Source of the DNA: CBDEGU01 sp965238045
GTDB taxonomy: Bacteria; Acidobacteriota; Terriglobia; Bryobacterales; UBA6623
Length of the DNA: 64,000 bases
Direction of reading: 5' to 3'
NCBI GenBank assembly: GCA_965238045.1
Contig: CBDEGU010000005.1
Span: 62,001 to 126,000 of the forward strand
The stretch's first letter is position 1. Each line of letters begins with the position of its first letter. The notes below the pieces were generated by a model that was not told where the DNA came from, ran no database searches, and saw only the letters and a program-made list of their open reading frames with translations. This document shows positions 36,842 to 45,346 of the stretch, in pieces. Made by a program: the position numbers and the translations under genes.

Positions 36842-37657
36842 GTGACCACGAGCTTTTCCGACCGCCTCAAATCCGAATCACCGCTCACCGGGAGCTGGTG
36901 TACGTTTGCGAGTTATGCGAGCGCGGAGGTGATGACGCATCTTGGCTTCGATTTCTTGGTGCTCGATATGCAGCACTGCGAATTGACGCAAGCCGACTTT
37001 CCGGCGGTTCTCGGGGCGTTTACCAGTAGCGGTGTTACGCCGGTCGTGCGGGTGCCCAGCAACGATTACCACATCATCAACTGGATGATGGATCAGGGCG
37101 TTGGGGCGGTGATGGTTCCGATGGTGAATTCGGCCGGGGAGGCAAGGCGGGCGGTCGAGGCGGCCAAATTTCCGCCGCTCGGCAAACGCAGTTTCGGACC
37201 CTATCGCGCGGCACGCTACAGCTTCAAGGCCGCCGAGTACATGAGCGAAGCCGACCACCTGGCGACGCTCATCATCCAGATCGAGAGCGAGCAGGCGGTA
37301 GACGAGATCGGCGAAATTTTGGCCGTGCCCGGCATCGACGCGGTTTTTGTCGGCCCAAACGATGTTGCTTTTTCGAGGCTGGGGCCGGGCGAATCGATCA
37401 CCGTGCCCGGTGGCGGGAGTAGTGGGGGCGGGGGTGGCGCCCAGCAATGGACGGCCTTCGCTCGCGGGCCGGAGGTGCTGGCGCTATGCGATCGAGTATT
37501 AGCAAGCGCTCAGCAGGCGGGCATTCCCTTCGGCATGACGGCCGGCACGATGGCGGAAGTCAAACATTGGCACGAGAAGGGCGCGGCGTTCATGACGCTG
37601 GGCTGCGACTTCCTGTTCATGCGATCGGGCGCGGAAACAATGCGGGCGGGCGGCTGA
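36842..37657 (+). CDS. HpcH/HpaI-family class II aldolase
   Basis: 271 residues from GTG 36842. Family motifs are 'GFDFLVLDMQHCELTQADFP', 'GVTPVVRVPSNDYHIINWMM', 'GVGAVMVPMVNSAGEARRAV', the metal-binding Glu in 'LIIQIESEQAVDEI' and the Asp in 'VFVGPNDVAFSRLG'. It cleaves 4-hydroxy-2-oxo acids (for example 2-keto-3-deoxy-glucarate) to pyruvate or related products. A short Gly/Ser-rich insertion follows the metal Asp (about residues 188-203), where homologues have a compact loop. It is convergent with the PQQ dehydrogenase. Confidence 0.88.
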   Translation: MTTSFSDRLKSESPLTGSWCTFASYASAEVMTHLGFDFLVLDMQHCELTQADFPAVLGAFTSSGVTPVVRVPSNDYHIINWMMDQGVGAVMVPMVNSAGEARRAVEAAKFPPLGKRSFGPYRAARYSFKAAEYMSEADHLATLIIQIESEQAVDEIGEILAVPGIDAVFVGPNDVAFSRLGPGESITVPGGGSSGGGGGAQQWTAFARGPEVLALCDRVLASAQQAGIPFGMTAGTMAEVKHWHEKGAAFMTLGCDFLFMRSGAETMRAGG

Positions 37658-37715
37658 GCAACGAGCCGGGCTGGGCGGATCGTTGCTTCGAGTTCGAGCC
37701 TTGCGGGGTCAGGGC

Positions 37716-39443
37716 CTATTTTGTCTCTTCGCCGATCAGCGCGAATGCGACGACGTTGACGGCCGAGCAAACCGCGATGTACTGCTTCCCGTTTATGGCG
37801 TAACTCATGGGCGAGGCCGAAATTCTCGCGCCAGTGTTGAAATGCCAGAGGGGCTTGCCGGTATTGATTTCTAGCGCCGTCATGAATCCCTGGTCGTCGC
37901 CGGCGAAGAGCAGGCCTCCGGCGGTGGAAACCAGTCCGGCGCCATAGCTGCGCGAGTTGACTTGCTTGTACTCCCACTTGCGCTCGCCGGTGGCCAGTTC
38001 GAGCGCGCGGACGTACATCTGCCAAGGATCACTGGGCGCTTCATTGTATCCAGTGGCGGAGTAGTTGTATCCGCCGGGACGAAACTCCTGCTTGGCCTTG
38101 TAACTGACTCCGCAGCCTTCCTTCACCGCCACGTAAAACAGTTTCGTCACCGGATTGTAAGCCGGGGACATCCAGTTGGTGGCGCCCGAGGTTGAGGGGC
38201 AGACGAAGTTGCCTTGCAGGGTCGGCTGGACGCCGGGCACGCGGATCGGCCGGCCTTTTTCGGTCAGTCCGATGGCCCAGTTCAGTTTGTCGATAAACGG
38301 CGAACCGTGCAGGAATTCGCCGGTGACGCGGTCGAGAACATAGTAGAACCCGTTGCGGTCGGCGTGCAGCATGAGCTTGCGCATCTTACCCTTGAAGGGC
38401 GCGTCGACCAGAACGGGAATTTCAACCGAATCCCAGTCATGCAGGTCATGCGGGGTGAACTGGAAGTACCACTTGAGCTTGCCGGTATCGGCGTCGATGG
38501 CGACCATCGACTCGGTGTAGAGGTTGTCGCCCTTGCGGGGTTCGCCGTCAAAATCCGGCGCCGGATTTCCGATCCCCCAATAGAGCAAGTTCAATTCCGG
38601 ATCGTAACTGCCGGAAAGCCAGGTCGCCCCGCCCGCGGTTTTCCACGAATCGCCGGCCCAAGTCTCATTTCCCGGTTCGCCAGGGCGCGGAATGGTGTGG
38701 AATCGCCAAATCCTTTCTCCTGTCTTGGCGTCGTAGGCATCGAGGACGCCGTTGAGCCCGTGGTCCCCGGCGGCGTTGCCGACGATGATCTTGCCATCGA
38801 TCACGAAGGGAGCGGCGGGAGAGGAGAAGCCGTCCTCGGAGTCGAGGATTTCCGAGTCCCAAACGACGCTGCCGGTGCGGGCGTCGAGAGCCACCAGGTG
38901 GGCGTCGGGAGTGGTGACATAGACAAGGTTGCCGAGCACGCCGACCCCGCGGTTATTGCCCCGCTGGATGGCGGGCACGCGGCGCCATTTCCAGATCACG
39001 CGGCCGCTGCGCGCGTCGAGCGCGTAGACCTCGTTCGGCTGGGTGACGTACATCACGCCATCAACGACAATGGGGACGCTTTGCAGACGACGCGCGCCGG
39101 GCATGGGGAAGATCCAGGCCGGAGCCAGCCTGGCGACATTGCCGGTATCGATCCCGGTGAGCGGACTATGGCGCTGGGAATCGAAGGTGCGTCCGTAGGT
39201 CAGCCAGTTTTCCGGCGGGGGGTTGAGCAGGTCCTGGTAGGTGACCTCGCCGGCCTCGCAAAGCGAGGGGCAGAGCAGGAATCCGATGACGAGCGCGGTG
39301 GCCAGGCCGGCTCGAAGCGCGCGGGCGGGGAAACCGGGGCGTCCTCTCTCAAAATCCACTCTGTTAAGATCCCTTTTGTCAAAACCCCTTCTATGAAAAC
39401 CATCGTCGCTGGCTGTTTGTCGCCGTGGCATTGGATCACTCAT
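37716..39443 (-). CDS. PQQ-dependent alcohol/sugar dehydrogenase (quinoprotein)
   Basis: 575 residues. A long N-terminus is followed by a hydrophobic export segment ('LATALVIGFLLCPSLCEAGE'). Eight-bladed propeller blades carry tryptophan-docking repeats: 'VYALDARSGRVIWKWRR', 'LVALDARTGSVVWDSEI', 'LDAYDAKTGERIWRFHTI' and 'ALEINTGKPLWHFNTG'. The quinoprotein active-site region is present: 'WGIGNPAPDFDGEPRKGDNL', including the catalytic Asp of GDN, then 'FTPHDLHDWDSVEIPVL'. The adjacent-cysteine disulfide of methanol dehydrogenases is not seen at the usual place. No PQQ biosynthesis genes are in the window. It lies 30 bases after a di-haem cytochrome gene, its likely electron acceptor. Confidence 0.87.
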   Translation of the reverse strand: MSDPMPRRQTASDDGFHRRGFDKRDLNRVDFERGRPGFPARALRAGLATALVIGFLLCPSLCEAGEVTYQDLLNPPPENWLTYGRTFDSQRHSPLTGIDTGNVARLAPAWIFPMPGARRLQSVPIVVDGVMYVTQPNEVYALDARSGRVIWKWRRVPAIQRGNNRGVGVLGNLVYVTTPDAHLVALDARTGSVVWDSEILDSEDGFSSPAAPFVIDGKIIVGNAAGDHGLNGVLDAYDAKTGERIWRFHTIPRPGEPGNETWAGDSWKTAGGATWLSGSYDPELNLLYWGIGNPAPDFDGEPRKGDNLYTESMVAIDADTGKLKWYFQFTPHDLHDWDSVEIPVLVDAPFKGKMRKLMLHADRNGFYYVLDRVTGEFLHGSPFIDKLNWAIGLTEKGRPIRVPGVQPTLQGNFVCPSTSGATNWMSPAYNPVTKLFYVAVKEGCGVSYKAKQEFRPGGYNYSATGYNEAPSDPWQMYVRALELATGERKWEYKQVNSRSYGAGLVSTAGGLLFAGDDQGFMTALEINTGKPLWHFNTGARISASPMSYAINGKQYIAVCSAVNVVAFALIGEETK

Positions 39444-39473
39444 CCTTTGGGGAAACTGGCGGCCGGGAACACT

Positions 39474-40313
39474 CTAGGGTCGGCGCCGGGCTCCTGGTCC
39501 TCTGGCGGCTGCTCCGGGAGGCCGCAGCGTCAAGCGGCTCAGGAATGCTATCAGGTTCTGAAATTCGTCTTTGTCCAGCCGCTGGCCGTAGTCAGCCGGC
39601 ATGAGCGACTTCTCGCCGAAGACAATGGTCTCGATCTGGCCGGCGGCGAAGAGGTGCAAGCGATTGTCGTCGCCGATCATTTGCAGCGAGAAGTTATGCT
39701 CGTTCTTGCTGACGCCGGAGAGCTTGCGGCCGTCTTTCGTGGTCACGGTAACGGGGCGATATCCCCGCGACGGACGAGGTTTAGCGACGGTAAGCGATTC
39801 CTGAATCTTCTTGAGGGACATCTGAGAGCCGAGGTTGCTGAGGTCGGGCCCCGGGAGGCCGCCACGGCCGCGAATGGTGTGGCAGTCGCCGCAGCCGCCC
39901 TTGCCCCAAAAAACATCCGCGCCGCGGGAGCGGTCCCCCTCGACCGGCACGTCGATCGCCTTGGCGCGCATCGTTCGAATCCAGGCAACAATCTTCCAGG
40001 CGTCGCTGTCGTCGAGGTTCATGGGTGGCATGCCGCTGCCGGGAATGCCCGCCTGGATGGCGTCGAACAGCTCCTGGGGCGTTCGGCGGAGGTAGCGGCG
40101 CTGGGCGGCCATGGCGGGCGCGCGGTCGCCGGCGACGCCATCGATTCCGTGACAGGCGGTACAAAACTTGTTAAAGACCAGGCGGCCTTCGATGCTCGTT
40201 TCCCGGCGACTATCGAAAGAGTCCCGAAGTGCGCTATCCTGGGCAGAGCTAGGCGCTGGGGCCGAGAACAGCAGCGCCAGGCAGCAGCCAACGGGAATGA
40301 CGGATTGAAGCAT
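39474..40313 (-). CDS. di-haem cytochrome c
   Basis: 279 residues from ATG 40313 with AGGAGAG upstream; the longer open frame upstream is not coding. A signal peptide ends 'APAPSSAQ'. Two haem sites are seen: 'CTACHGIDG' (about residue 55) and 'CGDCHTIRG' (about residue 145). Methionine ligands are likely in 'GSGMPPM' for the first and near 'KSLMPADY' for the second. A beta-rich segment with 'VTVTTKDGRKLSG' resembles the haem-binding region-associated domain found in Acidobacteria and Planctomycetes cytochromes. Paired with the downstream quinoprotein, it should take electrons to the respiratory chain. Confidence 0.87.
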   Translation of the reverse strand: MLQSVIPVGCCLALLFSAPAPSSAQDSALRDSFDSRRETSIEGRLVFNKFCTACHGIDGVAGDRAPAMAAQRRYLRRTPQELFDAIQAGIPGSGMPPMNLDDSDAWKIVAWIRTMRAKAIDVPVEGDRSRGADVFWGKGGCGDCHTIRGRGGLPGPDLSNLGSQMSLKKIQESLTVAKPRPSRGYRPVTVTTKDGRKLSGVSKNEHNFSLQMIGDDNRLHLFAAGQIETIVFGEKSLMPADYGQRLDKDEFQNLIAFLSRLTLRPPGAAARGPGARRRP

Positions 40314-40718
40314 ACGGGCTCTCCTAGATGATAGCGAACGGCGATCTATTTGTTCCAGATGCAAAGGATCGTTGGAAATCCGCCGATATAGACCTATAGG
40401 AGCATTCAGTCTAGGGTGACCCCCGTGGCGAGTGCGAGCATAGGAGACGGGCGCCGCGCCAAGCGGGCTCTGCGAGAGAGCCGCGAGCCGCGAGGCGCGG
40501 GGGTAGTAAAGGTTCGGCTTGCCGAAGGGAAGCCCTGTAGGTTCAATCACTTGCTGTCGTATCTCGGGCCAGGAGCGCGGCGTGGAATCGTAGGATTCCC
40601 GATGACGAAAGGCCCTGAGGAAAGGCATGGCTGGTGGGGCATCTGCTGCGATGCCAGTACTATGGAATGGTTTAGCAACGTTTTTGCATCTCGGAGCATC
40701 CAATAGAAGAGGCGGCGT
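40314..40718. other. divergent promoter region between cytochrome c and sigma factor genes
   Basis: No gene found. It must contain outward-facing promoters for both neighbours. I could not pick a confident -35/-10 pair. A small GC-rich inverted sequence ('gagagccgcgagccgcgagg' near 40,475) may fold but has no T-run. Confidence 0.35.
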
Positions 40719-42245
40719 ATGAGCGCATTTGATCTAGATAACAGGAAGCGGGTCGCTTCCGAGGGGCCGGTTTCGCCGGCCGGCGACCCGGCGGAGTTGG
40801 GCGGAGGCAAGGTTCGCGCCCGTGACCGCGAGATGGAACTCGAATCCGAGGTTTTGGAGGCTTCGCCGGCCGAAGACAGCGTACGCCTGTATCTTTCGGA
40901 AATGGGAACGGTCGCCTTGCTGAACAGGGCGGGCGAGATTCGTCTGGCGAAGCGGGTCGAGCGGGGCAACGGCCGTGTCGTGCGAGCGCTGGCCCGAACG
41001 CCCTGGTTGTGGGCGAAGTTCCTTCATTTCCATGAGCTATTTCAGGACAATCAAAGCCGCGCCCGGAACCTTGTGGAAGTCGAAGGATCGGGCAACGATC
41101 CGCAGGCACGGGCCAGGAGTGTGGCCAAGGTTCGGCGGCAGGTCAGGCGCATACTGAGGCTGCTGCACGAGGCCGAGACCATCGCGCTCGAGGTGGGAAG
41201 CCGGCGGAGAACGACCAAGGCGGTGCGGCGAGCGGATTTCTTCCGTCTGGCGAGAAAGCGAGTGGAGCTTTTCCGGGCCATCCGGCGGACATCACTCAAG
41301 TTTGACGCCTGGACGGCATTGGCTAACGAGTTCGAGCGGACTCTGCCCGAACTGCTCAAGGAAGCCGACCGCGCCAAGCGGCGCAAGGCGAAGAAGGCGG
41401 CCAGCGGGCCGCTCCCCGAGGACCTGACGCGGGACGATCTTGTCACCGTGCTTACCAGGCGGGAGGTTCGCAGGGCTCTGGCCGGCGTAAAGGCAGGACG
41501 GGCCGAAGCGGACCAGGCACGGGGGGCGCTGGTCGAGGCCAATCTTCGCCTCGTTGTCTCGGTGGCGAAGAAGTACGTCAATCGCGGACTGCACCTGCTC
41601 GATCTGGTGCAGGAAGGCAATATGGGACTGATCCGGGCGGCGGAGAAGTTCGACTACCGCCGCGGATTCAAGTTTTCGACCTACGCGACCTGGTGGATCC
41701 GGCAAGCCGTGACACGGGCGCTGGCCGATCAGTCGCGCACCGTGCGGGTGCCGGTGCACATGCACGAGCAACTCAACAAGTTCCTGCGGGCGCTCCGCAA
41801 GCTCGAAAAGGACCTGAGCCGTCCGCCGACCAACCAGGAAATCGCCGCGCAAATGGAAACCGATGTGGCGCGGGTGGAAGAGTTGCGCTCGATTTCGCGC
41901 ACGCCGGTGTCGCTGAAGACCCCGGTCGGGCGCAGCGGCGAGTCAGCGCTCGAGGATCTGATCGAGGATCCGGGCAGCGCCTCTCAGGTGGATGCGGTGC
42001 TGGCCTCGGACGTGAAGGAAAAGACGGCCGACGTGCTCGGAACGCTCTCTCCCAGCGAGGAGAAGGTTCTGCGGCTGAGGTTCGGAATCGGCTACGAGCG
42101 CGAGCATACCCTGCAGGAGATCGGGCGCGAGTTCGAGGTAACGCGCGAACGCATTCGCCAGATCGAAGCCAAGGCGCTGCAAGCGCTGCGTGATCCGGCG
42201 CGCGCCCACAAGCTGCGGCAACTCCTGATGTCGTCTACTTCCTAA
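40719..42245 (+). CDS. RNA polymerase sigma-70 factor, RpoD-like
   Basis: 508 residues. Region 1.2 is 'EDSVRLYLSEMGTVALLNRA' (about 51-70). A long basic non-conserved region follows (about 75-245). Region 2 is 'EANLRLVVSVAKKYVNRGLH', 'LLDLVQEGNMGLIRAAEKFD' and 'GFKFSTYATWWIRQAVTRAL'. Region 3 is 'LRALRKLEKDLSRPPTNQEI'. Region 4 has the -35 helix-turn-helix 'HTLQEIGREFEVTRERIRQI' and 'EAKALQALRDP'. The full set of regions fits a primary or closely related group 2 sigma factor. It lacks an obvious region 1.1 and no dnaG neighbour is present, so I leave the symbol empty. It stands alone between divergent and convergent genes. Confidence 0.9.
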   Translation: MSAFDLDNRKRVASEGPVSPAGDPAELGGGKVRARDREMELESEVLEASPAEDSVRLYLSEMGTVALLNRAGEIRLAKRVERGNGRVVRALARTPWLWAKFLHFHELFQDNQSRARNLVEVEGSGNDPQARARSVAKVRRQVRRILRLLHEAETIALEVGSRRRTTKAVRRADFFRLARKRVELFRAIRRTSLKFDAWTALANEFERTLPELLKEADRAKRRKAKKAASGPLPEDLTRDDLVTVLTRREVRRALAGVKAGRAEADQARGALVEANLRLVVSVAKKYVNRGLHLLDLVQEGNMGLIRAAEKFDYRRGFKFSTYATWWIRQAVTRALADQSRTVRVPVHMHEQLNKFLRALRKLEKDLSRPPTNQEIAAQMETDVARVEELRSISRTPVSLKTPVGRSGESALEDLIEDPGSASQVDAVLASDVKEKTADVLGTLSPSEEKVLRLRFGIGYEREHTLQEIGREFEVTRERIRQIEAKALQALRDPARAHKLRQLLMSSTS

Positions 42246-42253
42246 ACCAGGTC

Positions 42254-42276
42254 CGGGGGGCCGTCAGGGCCCCCCG
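42254..42276 (+). terminator. GC-rich hairpin after the sigma factor gene
   Basis: CGGGGGGCC-GTCAG-GGCCCCCCG: a 9-bp stem starting 8 bases after the stop. The following bases are not a T-run, so termination would be weak or Rho-assisted. Confidence 0.5.
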
Positions 42277-42480
42277 CGTTCCCCTCGAGCAAACCTCGGT
42301 CGTTTCCCCTGGCTCCCGAAGCCGCCGAGCGTGAGGCAGCGTTCCGTGCCCGCGGTGCTGGACGGTCATGCGTTCGCCGGCCAACAGCCAAAGCGGTCCG
42401 GCAGAGTTGCACCCCTTCACGACGGACCGGCGAAGTGCTCGCCGGCGGCCGCCTGGCCGCTTCATCGCTTGGCAGGCGCC

Positions 42481-42673
42481 AGCCCGCATTTCTCACCACC
42501 TGACGACCGAAGCACGCGACAGGCCCGCCATTCCTTCGTTGCGCTTGCTCGCCGTGCTCAACGCAGGGTCAAGTACGCCTGCGCTCGTCAAGCGGCGCGC
42601 GCCTCGTACTGACGGGCCTCTCACGCACTTCGCCCCTCCACTTCACCGGGCCACGTAGTGAGAAAAGCGGGCT
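42481..42673 (+). repeat. MITE-like palindromic repeat, copy 1
   Basis: 193 bp, bounded by AGCCCGCATTTCTCACCAC and, inverted, AGCCCGCTTTTCTCACTAC. It is longer than the other two copies because of changes near its right end. It shares the inner sequence 'ccattccttcgttgcgcttg' and 'gtacgcctgcgctcgtcaag' with the copies at 53,970 and 55,210. The right end reaches the stop codon of the small membrane protein gene. Confidence 0.85.
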
Positions 42674-43073
42674 AGGGCTGATCTTCTTCCCTGTGCCGCG
42701 AGCCGGCCGGGCGCTCGATTTCGGTGCTGGAATCTTCCATTACCGTGTACTCGCCCTCGATCACCTCGGCCCGCTGATCGGCGGGGTCCTGCGCGCGGGA
42801 TCGGGATGGTGAGGATCGTGAGGGGGACGATTTGATTCGCCACCAAAATCGGAAAGCGGTGATGAGGCCGAAGATCGCCAGGAAGCCGAGGACGAACGCC
42901 AGAAAGAAGAAACCCAGGATCACGACCAGCGCGGCGCCCAAGACCGACAGGGCGCGCCCGAGCCACCCCCGCGTCCAGCCGGACGGGGAGTGCTGGCCGA
43001 AGGTGGAGTGAAAATGTATCGGCATGAGGGGCGCGGCCAGGTGGCGGACACCGCCGCTGGTTCGTTCTGACAT
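42672..43073 (-). CDS. small membrane protein of unknown function
   Basis: 133 residues. One long hydrophobic stretch, 'ALVVILGFFFLAFVLGFLAI' (about 49-68) extending into 'FGLITAFRFWW', suggests two close transmembrane passes. A basic Ser/Arg linker and an acidic tail with 'VIEGEYTVMED' follow; this 'IEGEY' ending recurs in small membrane proteins of other bacteria. It is divergent from the MFS transporter gene (12-base gap between starts). The stop codon overlaps the MITE boundary. Confidence 0.65.
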   Translation of the reverse strand: MSERTSGGVRHLAAPLMPIHFHSTFGQHSPSGWTRGWLGRALSVLGAALVVILGFFFLAFVLGFLAIFGLITAFRFWWRIKSSPSRSSPSRSRAQDPADQRAEVIEGEYTVMEDSSTEIERPAGSRHREEDQP

Positions 43074-43084
43074 AATCGCATCTT

Positions 43085-44329
43085 ATGCGCGCATCACGTG
43101 TTCGGTTTCGGGTTCTGGCGATGCTGTTCCTGTTCTCCACGGTCACCTATTTGGACCGGGTCTGCATCTCGAGCGTCAAGACGCCGATGTCGGCCGAGCT
43201 GGGGCTCTCGAATGCGGAGATGGGCCTGGTCTTTAGCAGCTTCACGCTGGCCTACGGACTGTTCGAGATCCCGGCCGGCTGGCTGGGCGACCGCTTCGGT
43301 CCGCGCATGGTGATCGCGCAGATCGTCTTCTGGTGGTCGGCGCTGACCGGACTGACCGGCGTGGTCCGAAACTACACGGCGCTGCTGGGCGTGCGGTTCG
43401 CTTTCGGGGCGCTGCAAGCCGGCGCCTATCCGAACGCGACTTGCGTCATCCGGCGATGGTTTCCGGCCGAAGAGCGCGGGCGGGCGCAGGGCGTGGTCTG
43501 GATGGCGGCCAGCGTCGGCGGCGCTCTGGCTCCGTTCATCGTCACGCCGATTTTGCGCGGCTATGGCTGGCGTGCGGTGTTTTACCTGTTCACGGTCTTT
43601 GGGGTCTTATGGGTTGCGGCATGGTATGCCTGGTTTCGCGACAACCCTTCTGAGAAATCGGGAGTGAACGAAGCGGAGCTGCGGCTGATTGGACCTCCGG
43701 TGCCGGCAAAGCCGCATGGCAACTTACTGCGCATGGCCCGCGGCAGAAATATGTGGGCGATCATGGCCATGTATCACATCAGTTGTTACGGCTCGTACTG
43801 GTTTATTTTTTGGCTGCCGAGCTACTTGCTCGAATCCAAGGGACTGGAGGACTTCGCGCCATACGCGGCGGCGCCTTTTGTGCTTGGAGCGATGGCAAAC
43901 TACCTCGGAGGATATTCGACCGACCGCCTGGTGCAAAGGTTCGGGCTGAAATTCGGCCGCCGGGTGATCGGCCTGGCTGGAGGTGTCGGGGCGGCGATCT
44001 GCGTTCTCGGGGCGATCTACATCGAGAACCTGATGGTGGCGATGCTCATGCTGGCGATTGGATATTCGGCCATCTCCTTCGCGCTGCCCAACTCATGGGC
44101 GGTCTGCCTGGATGTGGGCCGGGACTATGTGGGGACGGTGAGCGGCGCGATGAACACCGCCGGGCAGCTCGGAGGCACGGTGGCGCTGGCGGCGATCGGC
44201 TACGCGATCGACGCCTGGGGATGGGACGCGCCGCTTTACGGGGTGGCCGCGGCTTATTTCACCGGGGCTCTCTTCTGGCTGTGGATCGCCCCGACCGAGC
44301 CGGTGATCCCCGAATCGAGCGAGGCTTGA
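43085..44329 (+). CDS. MFS transporter, anion:cation symporter (ACS) type
   Basis: 414 residues with about 12 hydrophobic segments. It begins 'LFLFSTVTYLDRVCISSVKT', followed by the family loop 'GWLGDRFGPRMVIAQIVFWW', then 'AFGALQAGAYPNATCVIRRW' and 'FPAEERGRAQGVVWMAASVG'. This is characteristic of the ACS family (hexuronate, tartrate, glucarate and phthalate transporters). Located in the inner membrane. The nearby HpcH/HpaI aldolase acts on products of such sugar acids, so hexuronate or glucarate uptake is a reasonable guess. Confidence 0.9.
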   Translation: MRASRVRFRVLAMLFLFSTVTYLDRVCISSVKTPMSAELGLSNAEMGLVFSSFTLAYGLFEIPAGWLGDRFGPRMVIAQIVFWWSALTGLTGVVRNYTALLGVRFAFGALQAGAYPNATCVIRRWFPAEERGRAQGVVWMAASVGGALAPFIVTPILRGYGWRAVFYLFTVFGVLWVAAWYAWFRDNPSEKSGVNEAELRLIGPPVPAKPHGNLLRMARGRNMWAIMAMYHISCYGSYWFIFWLPSYLLESKGLEDFAPYAAAPFVLGAMANYLGGYSTDRLVQRFGLKFGRRVIGLAGGVGAAICVLGAIYIENLMVAMLMLAIGYSAISFALPNSWAVCLDVGRDYVGTVSGAMNTAGQLGGTVALAAIGYAIDAWGWDAPLYGVAAAYFTGALFWLWIAPTEPVIPESSEA

Positions 44330-44540
44330 TTCCGGGACGGCCGCGCGGCGGTGCCAGATGGGGGGCGCGATGAGGCCGGCGGATGCCGAGGCGAAGACGC
44401 TTTACAGATGATCTATTACTCTGCTCAGCGTTGATAGATTTTGATGCGGGATCCGCTGTGTTGCTTTTGGGGCCTTGTCGTACCGTTACTGGGTCGTACC
44501 GCTGCTGGGTTTCCAGGCGGTTACAAGCTGGTGGCGATGG

Positions 44541-45266
44541 TTAAGCAAGCGCGCTCTTCCGGCTCATCACATAGCTGATGATGAAGCCGTTGATCGTGAT
44601 GAATATCGGCACCACTACCGTTGGCGCCAGAGCCATCGGATATTCGAACATGGACACCATGTCCGGCGTCGAATGGATGATGTGCCAGGGGCCCGGTATG
44701 CCAAGGTTCATCAGAATCTGGCCGCCAGGCACGATGATCACGAAACCGTAGACGTTGAGCGCGAGGACCCATTTCAGGTCCAGCGATTTCTGATAGAGCA
44801 GATATCCCGCCAACAGCGACAGCGCTCCGAAGACAAGATCGGGAATCGCAAGATAAAAGGCGATCTCAGCCGAGAACTCCCCCTTCAGACCCTTAATGAT
44901 CCCGCCGATGGCCAATACCCGAAGACCTTCGAACAGCACGATCTTATGCAGTCCGGCGGCGTCTATCACACTATTGATGGAATCCCTAAAGTCGGACGAA
45001 AGGCCCCAGGGGACCATAAGGACAAGCACAGGCGCCATTGTGACCCAAAGGCCGGGAAGTCTCTCCAAAACCGCGGGCTGTGTATAGACCCCCTTGAGGG
45101 CAAGCCAGGCGCTGATCGGCCCACACAAGACCAGCAAGGCGATCACGATATAGAGCGGCCGCGCCCGGCCGGGCGACAGTCTATTCGCGCGCTGCGCGCC
45201 ACGCACCGCAAGGGCCATGAAGACGATCTGCGTCACGAATAAGAATGGAAGGGTCGAGTTCCCCAT
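44541..45266 (-). CDS. multi-pass membrane protein of unknown function
   Basis: 241 residues from ATG 45266, chosen for the strong TTAGGAGGTTTT site. About seven hydrophobic segments are seen: 'FLFVTQIVFMALAVRG', 'PLYIVIALLVLCGPISAWLA', 'VTMAPVLVLMVPWGLS', 'FYLAIPDLVFGALSLLAGYL', 'VLALNVYGFVIIVPGGQILM' and 'TVVVPIFITINGFIISYVMS'. The family is unrecognised. Codon use is a little less GC-biased than its neighbours. It is downstream of the M20 hydrolase gene on the same strand, separated by 80 bases. Confidence 0.75.
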   Translation of the reverse strand: MGNSTLPFLFVTQIVFMALAVRGAQRANRLSPGRARPLYIVIALLVLCGPISAWLALKGVYTQPAVLERLPGLWVTMAPVLVLMVPWGLSSDFRDSINSVIDAAGLHKIVLFEGLRVLAIGGIIKGLKGEFSAEIAFYLAIPDLVFGALSLLAGYLLYQKSLDLKWVLALNVYGFVIIVPGGQILMNLGIPGPWHIIHSTPDMVSMFEYPMALAPTVVVPIFITINGFIISYVMSRKSALA

Positions 45267-45346
45267 AAAACCTCCTAACCGATCGTCTTGACCGTCTCTT
45301 TCCGCTCGCGCCAACAATAGCTGATGACGTCGGGGAACTCAAAGGT

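Noticed and set aside
38214..40331. 705-codon plus-strand open frame
   Set aside because: Mirror of the PQQ dehydrogenase and cytochrome c genes, both of which have clear motifs.
44475..44507. Short direct repeat 'gtcgtaccg(t/c)(t/c)actgg'-like
   Set aside because: Two nearly equal 16-bp copies only, in a spacer, with no sign of function.
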